Origin: DASVHS01 sp038244815
GTDB taxonomy: Bacteria > Acidobacteriota > Thermoanaerobaculia > Gp7-AA8
Direction of reading: 5' to 3'
NCBI GenBank assembly: GCA_038244815.1
Contig: JBBRTB010000044.1
Coordinates: 1 to 21,803, forward strand
DNA: 21,803 nucleotides
Part shown: positions 16,971-21,803 of the stretch, in pieces
Numbering within the stretch: the first letter of the stretch is position 1
Layout of the letters: each line of letters begins with the position of its first letter
Position numbers and translations under genes: made by a program
The notes under the pieces: model-generated
Seen by the model: only the letters and a program-made list of their open reading frames with translations
What the model was told of the DNA's origin: nothing
Databases searched by the model: none

Positions 16971-17231
16971 CTACGGGTCACCGAACGTCATGCGTGCCAG
17001 CTCTTCTTTGAGGCGCTTCTGCTCGGCGTGATCCGACGTATGGGTCAACCGATCGGCGAGCTCGAAGAAGGCGACCTTCTCCCGCTCCTTCGCATCGAGC
17101 CCGCCTTCGATCAGCTCAACGATGACGCGGTTCGCGCTGGTGCGGCGGCGCCTTGCGAGCGCCTGCACACGACGCGCGACCGCCGGCGGAAGACTGACGC
17201 TCTGACGGACACTTCTCTGCGAATCGGCCAT
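16971..17231 (-). CDS. Ribbon-helix-helix (CopG/Arc-like) DNA-binding protein, possible antitoxin
   Basis: An 86-residue protein. The N-terminal strand (RSVRQSVSLPPAVARR) and two helices (RVQALARRRRTSANRV, IVELIEGGLDAK) form a ribbon-helix-helix DNA-binding fold. The rest is a charged helix (KEREKVAFFELADRLTH, then EQKRLKEELARMTFGD). Proteins of this layout are often antitoxins or autorepressors of small two-gene modules. The ATG at 17231 is preferred to the longer 17258 start because the fold begins there; only a weak AGGAT precedes it. Its usual partner may be the decayed reading frame immediately downstream. Confidence 0.75.
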   Translation of the reverse strand: MADSQRSVRQSVSLPPAVARRVQALARRRRTSANRVIVELIEGGLDAKEREKVAFFELADRLTHTSDHAEQKRLKEELARMTFGDP

Positions 17232-17272
17232 GCTTGATCCTACACCAGAACGCACCATAGTGCACCGGAGGC

Positions 17273-17463
17273 ACGTATCTCGTACGCGGTGGCGCGCCGC
17301 GTCGAGCTACATCGCTGTTTGTGATGGCGTTAAATTGGTGGAGGCGGCGGGAGTTGAACCCGCGACGGCGTACGTGTTTTCAGTAACTTACACAAAACAC
17401 TGAGGGTAGGGAGGCTCTGGAAGCTCCCGACACCCTGTAATCACGTACGTATTTCGTACGCGG
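17273..17463. repeat. 17-bp direct repeats flanking the tmRNA 3' fragment
   Basis: ACGTATCTCGTACGCGG (17273-17289) and ACGTATTTCGTACGCGG (17447-17463) agree at 16 of 17 positions. Both contain the palindrome CGTACG, which also stands at 17443-17448; a related GCGTACG is at 17369-17375. The spaced copies bracket the tmRNA fragment, as arm-type integrase binding sites might. Function is inferred only. Confidence 0.6.
17336..17370 (-). other. 3' end of a tmRNA-like gene (T-arm, acceptor strand, CCA), probable att site
   Basis: Read on the minus strand, this stretch has a T-stem GCGGG, loop TTCAACT, matching stem CCCGC, then CGCCTCC, A and CCA. It is very close to the 3' end of bacterial ssrA. 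No matching 5' acceptor strand (GGAGGCG) or tmRNA start lies within 400 bp, and a protein gene occupies that DNA. I therefore read it as the 3' fragment left by site-specific integration. In such events the intact ssrA lies at the far end of the element, so the element should extend to higher coordinates, beyond the window. A degraded tRNA gene is the alternative. Confidence 0.7.
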
Positions 17464-17509
17464 GCGTTGATGGTTTTTCGCGGAACTCCGTTCGGTTACT
17501 CTGTGCCGG

Positions 17510-18157
17510 ATGGATACGAAAGAACACTGGCTGATCGAAGAGGCACTCGCGACCATCACCTCCGGATCCTTCAGCGAGCAGGATGTTCTGGCTCTGCTCA
17601 TACTCCTCCGGCGGCACTGCCCACCGAGGACACCGGTTCGAGAGTTCGGAGACTTCGTTGCTCATCGCGAGAAGGATCGCGGGATTCTGCAGGAATTCCT
17701 GAACCGCGTCCAGCTCCGTTTCCACGATCGAGAGCCCGCCGATGTAGAACCACCTCGCCTGCCGGTGTTCACGGCTGAAGAAATCGAGCAGTCGCTGAAT
17801 GACGTGCTCGAACGAAACGGCTTCGCCACAGTCGATCGTGAGGTTGCTAACCGAATCATCGTCTCCATCATCTCGCTTCTCCAGTATGTCCAGGTCGAGA
17901 CGGAGCTCGGCAGCCCCGTTCGCGGTTTCGCCGTCGGCATCTCCACGAGCCAGGTCGCGCTTCTGGGTCACGGGACCGTTCCGCCGCGTCTTCACGTCTT
18001 CCAGTTTCCTCTCCTCATCGCAAACAACAACGGCTATGAGTTTTCGCTGGCGCATCCGGACGCTCCCAAAGTAGACCTGTTCATGCCCTTTGACGGCCTG
18101 GTCCAAACTTACAGCTCGAAAGGCGAGTTTCGAATCGAGCAATGCCGAGCCGCCTGA
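17510..18157 (+). CDS. Unassigned 215-residue protein of the accessory region
   Basis: I do not recognise this protein. It opens with a helical acidic stretch (MDTKEHWLIEEALATITSG, then SEQDVLALLILLRRHC), continues with a charged helical region (about 45-110) and ends with a strand-rich domain (about 130-210, with GFAVGISTSQVALLG and VDLFMPFDGLVQTYSS). No signal peptide or membrane helix is seen, so it is likely cytosolic. No Shine-Dalgarno sequence precedes the ATG. A small zinc-ribbon protein gene starts 10 bp after the stop, so the two probably act or are expressed together. Codon use is more relaxed (less G/C-ending) than in the genes to the left, consistent with acquired DNA. Confidence 0.7.
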   Translation: MDTKEHWLIEEALATITSGSFSEQDVLALLILLRRHCPPRTPVREFGDFVAHREKDRGILQEFLNRVQLRFHDREPADVEPPRLPVFTAEEIEQSLNDVLERNGFATVDREVANRIIVSIISLLQYVQVETELGSPVRGFAVGISTSQVALLGHGTVPPRLHVFQFPLLIANNNGYEFSLAHPDAPKVDLFMPFDGLVQTYSSKGEFRIEQCRAA

Positions 18158-18166
18158 CCTGACGCC

Positions 18167-18364
18167 GTGGTTCACATTCTCGAAGCTGACTACGAGACCA
18201 TTCGAGCGGAGTGCCCGCACTGCTCGACTGAATCCACATTCAGCCGCATATCTGACATCGGTGATGTCGGGCCGTACTCCGGCAGAAATATCAACTGCCT
18301 GATCTGTGGCCGGGAGTTCTGGGTCACCGCCGATACAGCGGGCACCGCGTACGTTGTGCCATAA
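18167..18364 (+). CDS. Small zinc-ribbon protein, 65 residues
   Basis: A 65-residue protein with two CxxC knuckles, Cys16/Cys19 (ECPHCS) and Cys44/Cys47 (NCLICGRE), 24 residues apart, typical of a zinc ribbon that binds one zinc. It starts with GTG at 18167, ten bases after the upstream stop. VHILEADYETIRAECPHC and GREFWVTADT read as genuine protein. The role is unknown; the tight link to the 215-residue protein suggests a shared function. A strong hairpin terminator begins 10 bp after the stop. Confidence 0.65.
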   Translation: MVHILEADYETIRAECPHCSTESTFSRISDIGDVGPYSGRNINCLICGREFWVTADTAGTAYVVP

Positions 18365-18369
18365 CGATA

Positions 18370-18394
18370 AAAACCCCCGAAACTGTTTCGGGGG
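18370..18394 (-). terminator. Rho-independent terminator of the DUF932 transcript, possibly bidirectional
   Basis: CCCCCGAAA (18374-18382), a CTG loop and TTTCGGGGG (18386-18394) form a perfect 9-bp stem. Read on the minus strand it is followed by TTTTTATCG, so it ends the transcript of the DUF932 gene (stop at 18475). On the plus strand no T-run follows, but the hairpin may still help end the zinc-ribbon gene transcript. Confidence 0.85.
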
Positions 18395-18474
18395 TGGCCC
18401 ACACTGAGCCTGAACTGTTGGGACTTCCGCTGGTCGCTTTTCCTCCTTTCAAACCATCTTCATGTAGGAGATTG

Positions 18475-19200
18475 CTAGTGAAATTGCTCGAAGAACGGGC
18501 CGAGCCTTGCGGTCGCCAGCATTCTCGGCACCGGTTCGAGTTCCTTGAATGCGCAGGTGAAAGCGTTCTGCAAGGACCACATGGTGCGCGGCTCGAACTC
18601 CGGATACTCCGGCGCGAAGTAGTTATGATGTACGAGCCTCGCCAAGTGTTTCGGCGCCTTGAGCGCGTCCTCGATGAACGCCGCGTAGACGATCTCCTTC
18701 GCACGGATGTCCGGAAGCTCGAAATTGCGCCAGGCGTCGATCTTCCGGCCGATTGGCTCAAAGCCTCTCTGCATCCGATCGACCGCGATCGCCAGCGTCT
18801 CATCCAGATTGAACCTGGCGGTGTGCTTCTTCGCGATCACGGCCTGGAAGTCGCCGATGAAGGCCAGGTTGTCGCACACGAAGACACGGAAACCGACGGT
18901 CAGGGCGAGGGCGAACGACTTGTCGTGCGAGTTTCGCACTCCGAGCGCGACGCGCACGCCGGAGTGCTCTACGTCGAGGGTTAAAGCGCCGAACATCCGC
19001 ATGCCGTCTTCGGTCACCGCGTATTCGTCTTTCACCACGTTCAGGTGACGAAAGACGAGAGTTTCGATCAGCGCTTCAACGATTCGCGCATGAGCGATCG
19101 GAACGTGCGTTGCGGTTGGCTCCGGAGTTGGCAGACTTCGCAAGTCCTGCCGTCCGATTAGCTCCGCTCCACGATGGGCAACGGGTGCTGCTTCGGTCAT
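18475..19200 (-). CDS. DUF932-like phage/plasmid protein
   Basis: A 241-residue protein with the DUF932 core: MFGALTLDVEHSGVRVALGV, RNSHDKSFALALTVGFRVFV and CDNLAFIGDF. DUF932 proteins are common on plasmids, phages and integrated elements; their role is unknown. It is shorter than the about 300-400 residues of many relatives, mainly at the ends. The start is firm: AAAGGAGG lies four bases before the ATG at 19200. A strong terminator follows the gene at 18370-18394. Upstream on the same strand are fragments of other genes, so its original promoter may have been lost to the insertions. Confidence 0.8.
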   Translation of the reverse strand: MTEAAPVAHRGAELIGRQDLRSLPTPEPTATHVPIAHARIVEALIETLVFRHLNVVKDEYAVTEDGMRMFGALTLDVEHSGVRVALGVRNSHDKSFALALTVGFRVFVCDNLAFIGDFQAVIAKKHTARFNLDETLAIAVDRMQRGFEPIGRKIDAWRNFELPDIRAKEIVYAAFIEDALKAPKHLARLVHHNYFAPEYPEFEPRTMWSLQNAFTCAFKELEPVPRMLATARLGPFFEQFH

Positions 19201-19210
19201 AGATCCTCCT

Positions 19211-19312
19211 TTAGAGTTTGTTAAGCATTGCCGCGAGTTCGGACCAATCCACCTGCACGAGCGAATCGCCGTTCGGGGTCTCGCTGTCTGGCGTCAACAC
19301 GCCCCACAGTTC
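19211..19312 (-). pseudogene. C-terminal fragment of an unknown gene
   Basis: The minus-strand frame ending in TAA at 19213-19211 gives a protein-like tail: LELWGVLTPDSETPNGDSLV, then QVDWSELAAMLNKL. Upstream of about 19312 the frame turns to arginine-rich text that shadows the IS110 remnant. The tail therefore looks like the last 34 or so codons of a gene cut off by the IS110 insertion. Its stop lies only 10 bases before the start of the DUF932 gene, so it was probably the preceding gene of the same operon. Family unknown. Confidence 0.4.
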
Positions 19313-19476
19313 TAGTTGACGCCGGACACGGCGCCGCGGACCAGCGCCAAAATCGCCTTGGCGCTGGTGGCGACGCTCGCCCGGAGGGTCACGTTGCCCT
19401 GTTCGTCCAGCAGACTCGCCACCACGGTTGATCGGTGAACGTCCAACGCGAGATACTGAATCGCCTGATGTTTCAT
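19312..19476 (-). pseudogene. IS110-family transposase, N-terminal remnant
   Basis: From the ATG at 19476, 54 codons read MKHQAIQYLALDVHRSTVVA, then SLLDEQGNVTLRASVATSAK and a short tail ending in TAG at 19314-19312. This matches the start of IS110-family (DEDD) transposases, whose first catalytic aspartate is in the LDVH motif. Full-length members have about 300-400 residues, so only the first sixth is left. The cut lies at or near the stop, where the fragment of another gene begins. The ATG is 16 bp from the left end of the IS3-family element. Confidence 0.75.
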
Positions 19477-19560
19477 GGCAGCCGCCCCTGTGTGTCAACA
19501 TGAAGTGGGACAGGTGCCCGACGGAAATTAGAGTATCAGGGCGGGGTAAGGCGAAGGCAG

Positions 19561-19962
19561 ATGGCGAACGAAAATGCGGTAGCCCCCGACCCGGAAGTGG
19601 ACGCGCGGCCGAAGCGGCGGCGATTCGCGGGCGAGTACAAGGCGCGGATCCTGCGGGAAGCGGAACGATGCAGCCGGCCTGGCGAGATCGGCGCGCTGCT
19701 GCGGCGTGAGGGGCTGTACGCGTCGCACCTGATTACGTGGCGCCGGCAGCGTGAGCAGCAGGGAGTGGCGGGTCTGTCGCGCAAGCGTGGGCGAAAGGCT
19801 GATCCCGAGCGGGGATTGGCCAAGAAAGCCGCACAACTGGAACGGGCGAATCAGCGGCTGACCGAGAAGCTGCGGAAGGCCGAGATCATCATAGAGTTTC
19901 AAAAAAAAATGGCCGAGCTGTGGGCGACACCGAGTCGCCCCGACGGCGAGGAGAACGACTGA
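19561..19962 (+). CDS. IS3-family transposase OrfA
   Basis: A 133-residue OrfA. The helix-turn-helix region (RRRFAGEYKARILREAER through HLITWRRQREQQG) binds the element's terminal repeats. It is followed by a leucine-zipper-like helix (LAKKAAQLERANQRLTEKLR) used for oligomerisation in IS3 elements. Near the 3' end, a run of nine A (19901-19909) lies where the OrfB frame is also open, so a -1 shift there would make the OrfAB transposase. The stop overlaps the OrfB ATG (TGATG). Confidence 0.9.
   Translation: MANENAVAPDPEVDARPKRRRFAGEYKARILREAERCSRPGEIGALLRREGLYASHLITWRRQREQQGVAGLSRKRGRKADPERGLAKKAAQLERANQRLTEKLRKAEIIIEFQKKMAELWATPSRPDGEEND
19901..19909 (+). other. A9 slippery run, possible -1 frameshift site
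   Basis: Nine consecutive A, preceded by TTTC and followed by T. The OrfB frame is open through this run, so -1 ribosomal slippage or transcriptional slippage could fuse OrfA to OrfB, as is usual in IS3 elements. No downstream stimulatory structure was checked. Confidence 0.55.
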
Positions 19963-21038
19963 TGTCCGCGGCGACAGATCTGTCGGCGCACGTGGGCCAT
20001 TCCGCGGCCTGCCGGGCCTTCGGGGTGGGGCGGTCGTCGTTGTATCGGCGTCGAAGACCGCGCGAGGCGTGCACAGCAGTTGTCCGCCGTGCACGATCAG
20101 AGCCTCGGCGGCTCGAGGCCGAAGAGCGCGCAGCAGTTCTCGATACGCTCAATTCGGAACGATTTGTCGACTGCTCGCCTGCCCAGGTCTATGCCACGCT
20201 GCTCGACGAAGGCGTCTATCTCTGTTCGATCTCGACGCTGTATCGCATCCTGCGCGGAGCCCGGCAGGTTCGGGAGCGGCGGAACCAGTTGCAGCGGCCG
20301 AACTACAAAAGGCCGGAACTGCTGGCGACGGGGCCCAATCAGGTCTGGTCCTGGGACATCACCAAGCTGCGTGGACCGGCCAAGTGGATGTACTTTGCGC
20401 TCTACGTCATTCTCGACATCTTCAGCCGGTACGTGGTGGGCTGGCTGGTGGCGGATCGAGAGAGCGAAGCGCTGGCCGTCGAGCTGATCGAGCAGACGTG
20501 CATCAAGCAAGGCATCCAGCGGGGCCAGCTGACCATCCATGCCGACCGGGGCAGCTCGATGACTTCCAAACCGGTGGCGTATCTGCTGGCCGATCTCGGC
20601 GTGGAGAAGACCCACAGCCGGCCGCACGTATCGAACGACAATCCCTACTCCGAGAGTCAGTTCAAGACGATGAAGTATCGACCGGAGTTCCCCGAGCGCT
20701 TTGGTTCTCATGAGGAGGCTCGGGCCTTCGGGCATATCTTTTTCCCCTGGTACAACACCGAGCACCACCACTCCGGGATCGGCTTGCTCACGCCCGAGGC
20801 GGTGCACTATGGGAGAGCGACGGCGATCACCGAGCAACGCGCGATCGTACTCAGCTCAGCCTTCCAAGCCCGACCTGAGCGCTTCGTTCACGGCATACCA
20901 CGACCACCCGCTCCGCCGGCGGCCGCCTGGATCAATCCCCCGGCGTCCCCTCTCTTTGATGAGCTTTTCGGTTCCCAGAATCGAGCAACGACGATCATCG
21001 ATGCCACGGGCACGGTCGTGCCGGTCGTGTCTAATTAA
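19962..21038 (+). CDS. IS3-family transposase OrfB (DDE integrase domain)
   Basis: A 358-residue OrfB. An N-terminal helix-turn-helix region (about 1-115, HTH_21-like, with SAACRAFGVGRSSLYRRRR) leads to the rve core with the catalytic triad Asp132 (WSWDIT), Asp195 (IHADRGSSM) and Glu231 (NDNPYSESQFK), spaced DD(35)E as in IS3. The gene can be read from the ATG at 19962, overlapping the OrfA stop and preceded by GAGGAG, or as a fusion through the A9 run (the frame is open from before 19920). All catalytic residues are present and no stop interrupts it, so it may be active. The C-terminal 60 residues, proline-rich, are an extension beyond the core. Confidence 0.93.
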   Translation: MSAATDLSAHVGHSAACRAFGVGRSSLYRRRRPREACTAVVRRARSEPRRLEAEERAAVLDTLNSERFVDCSPAQVYATLLDEGVYLCSISTLYRILRGARQVRERRNQLQRPNYKRPELLATGPNQVWSWDITKLRGPAKWMYFALYVILDIFSRYVVGWLVADRESEALAVELIEQTCIKQGIQRGQLTIHADRGSSMTSKPVAYLLADLGVEKTHSRPHVSNDNPYSESQFKTMKYRPEFPERFGSHEEARAFGHIFFPWYNTEHHHSGIGLLTPEAVHYGRATAITEQRAIVLSSAFQARPERFVHGIPRPPAPPAAAWINPPASPLFDELFGSQNRATTIIDATGTVVPVVSN

Positions 21039-21191
21039 ATGACTGCACCTGTCCCAAAGTTGTTGACAGGTTCCGCGCTCCTTCCGTACCTCTGGTCTTT
21101 CGTCTTTCCAGGGTAGCAGGGGGGGCGGAGTTTTAAGATGCGTTGGGCAGCGGAAGCCGACGCCGACCTTGAAGGTAAAGGGTGTGATTGA

Positions 21192-21695
21192 TTGAAACGG
21201 ATCATCGAATATTTCAAGCTCGCCGCAATATTTCTCGCGATTCCCGTGATCTGCTATTTCGTCCTCGGTTCGGCAATAGCGGATATGGACAGGGCTTGGA
21301 GTGAAGCGCTTCAGAAAAACAACGTTCCGCCTGACCGAATGCCAACGCTTTCCGCCGTCTGCCAGAACTCTTCGCTGCTGGCGGAGTTTAAACTTGATCC
21401 CATCTGCACGCCTTACACAAATGCCCACCTGTTCAGAACGTTTACCGTGCTTACGGCGATGGGAACAGTTACTTTTGCGCTGCTTCTCATGGCGGCCGGT
21501 TTTGTTAGTAAGGCTAACAGACACCTTCTGTTGCGACTGTTCCGCCCAGGCTTCGTTGTCTCAAATCTCGTTGTGGCAGCCTTGCTCATCATCCAGGCGA
21601 TCATAATATCAGAGACCATTAGGTGTTCATCGTGGAATAGCGCAGAGCACGATGACTTTTATTTGGCTCCTCGCTACTTCAGGTGGGTGACTTGA
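21192..21695 (+). CDS. Membrane protein of unknown function, possibly truncated
   Basis: A 167-residue protein from TTG at 21192, with AAGGG nine bases upstream. Three hydrophobic helices are visible: about 8-28 (LAAIFLAIPVICYFVLGSAI), 86-105 (VLTAMGTVTFALLLMAAGFV) and 118-140 (FVVSNLVVAALLIIQAIII). Between the first two is a loop with two cysteines. The segment NRHLLLRLFRPG followed by a helix resembles membrane parts of some M48-type proteases, but no HExxH site is present, so I do not assign it. The C-terminal part after SETIRC looks arbitrary and may reflect truncation. Lower GC than the left of the window suggests acquisition. Confidence 0.55.
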   Translation: MKRIIEYFKLAAIFLAIPVICYFVLGSAIADMDRAWSEALQKNNVPPDRMPTLSAVCQNSSLLAEFKLDPICTPYTNAHLFRTFTVLTAMGTVTFALLLMAAGFVSKANRHLLLRLFRPGFVVSNLVVAALLIIQAIIISETIRCSSWNSAEHDDFYLAPRYFRWVT

Positions 21696-21735
21696 CGGGG
21701 CAAAGTGGCCGTTCGACCGCCGCATGAATGGGATT

Positions 21736-21802
21736 GGGTGGAAGTGAATCGGGGTCAAGCCCTCCGCCACCCGACCGGCTTGACTCCGATTCACTTCCAC
21801 CC
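21736..21802. repeat. 26-bp inverted repeat (REP-like or element end)
   Basis: The arms at 21736-21761 and 21777-21802 are inverted copies matching at 25 of 26 positions; the one difference is a G opposite T, which would still pair as G-U in RNA. Each arm contains GGGTGGAAGTGAATCGG. The loop is 15 nt. The palindrome reaches the window edge. It may be a REP-like element of the kind mobilised by IS200-like (RAYT) transposases, an IS end, or a terminator; no T-run is seen within the window. Confidence 0.8.
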
Positions 21803-21803
21803 G

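Larger units (their letters stand above)
19493..21068 (+). mobile_element. IS3-family insertion sequence, about 1.58 kb
   Basis: The two overlapping transposase frames are bounded by imperfect terminal inverted repeats. Left (19493-19517): TGTCAACA, 5 bases, TGGGACAGGTGC. Right (21045-21068, read inverted): TGTCAACA, 4 bases, TGGGACAGGTGC. Length and layout are usual for IS3. I could not see a 3-5 bp target duplication: left flank ends ctgtg, right flank begins ggttc. Either an end was drawn wrongly by a few bases or the flanks have rearranged. Confidence 0.85.

Noticed and set aside
17336..17425. Complete tRNA gene on the minus strand
   Set aside because: The T-arm and CCA end are good, but no matching 5' acceptor strand, D-arm or anticodon arm can be built at tRNA distance.
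18395..18474. Small gene after an AAAGGAGG on the minus strand, downstream of DUF932
   Set aside because: The Shine-Dalgarno-like sequence has no start codon at a workable distance, and the only nearby ATG frame stops after four codons.
19228..19431. Plus-strand 67-codon frame
   Set aside because: It is antisense to the recognisable IS110 remnant and has shadow-like composition.
20856..21524. Minus-strand 222-codon open frame across the IS3 end
   Set aside because: It runs through the IS end and antisense to the membrane protein gene, with no recognisable domain or ribosome binding site.

Overview
The window is 21.8 kb of high-GC bacterial DNA with no rRNA and no complete tRNA. Gene content and style suggest a free-living, probably soil or sediment, Gram-negative bacterium: a homocysteine methyltransferase/MTHFR fusion, exported GH3 and PQQ-type sugar enzymes, FIST plus histidine kinase signalling, a fused DUF190 protein and short tandem repeats in intergenic DNA. 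Acidobacteriota is my best guess. It rests on general resemblance, not on a marker gene.

Left and middle part (1-16.8 kb), ordinary chromosome. An 18-copy octamer array abuts the bifunctional homocysteine S-methyltransferase/methylenetetrahydrofolate reductase gene. It is followed on the minus strand by a SpoIIE/RsbU-type phosphatase gene split by a frameshift and by two exported proteins of unknown function. A plus-strand cluster encodes a flavin reductase, an esterase and MoaA. A minus-strand pair encodes a PQQ-type sugar dehydrogenase and a uracil-DNA glycosylase whose start overlaps the dehydrogenase stop. A 59-residue ORF with a good Shine-Dalgarno sequence diverges from this pair. A GH3 beta-glucosidase diverges from a FIST sensor gene that is coupled to a hybrid histidine kinase.

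The clearest regulatory system is a fluoride riboswitch (14282-14358). Its 3' pseudoknot strand can instead pair with the crcB Shine-Dalgarno sequence through a perfect 8-bp stem, so it should act on translation. Downstream, closely spaced, are crcB (fluoride channel), a tandem-duplicated DUF190 protein, a 47-residue ORF overlapping it by ATGA, a TauE/SafE permease and a small cytochrome c with its own ribosome binding site.

Right part (16.8-21.8 kb), accessory DNA. A ribbon-helix-helix protein gene is followed, in the same frame after a single TAG, by a coding-like remnant without a usual start codon. At 17336-17370 lies the 3' end of a tmRNA-like gene (T-arm, acceptor strand, CCA) with no 5' part. 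It sits between two 17-bp direct repeats and looks like the scar of an element integrated at ssrA. By its orientation the element should lie to the right. That stretch holds an unassigned 215-residue protein with a small zinc-ribbon partner, a strong terminator, a DUF932 protein, an IS110 remnant, an apparently complete IS3-family element (19493-21068), a lower-GC membrane protein and a 26-bp inverted repeat at the window edge.

I found no CRISPR array and no clear new defence system. The most original material is the fluoride operon's extra members, the ssrA-linked island with its unassigned gene pair, and the RHH/remnant locus.
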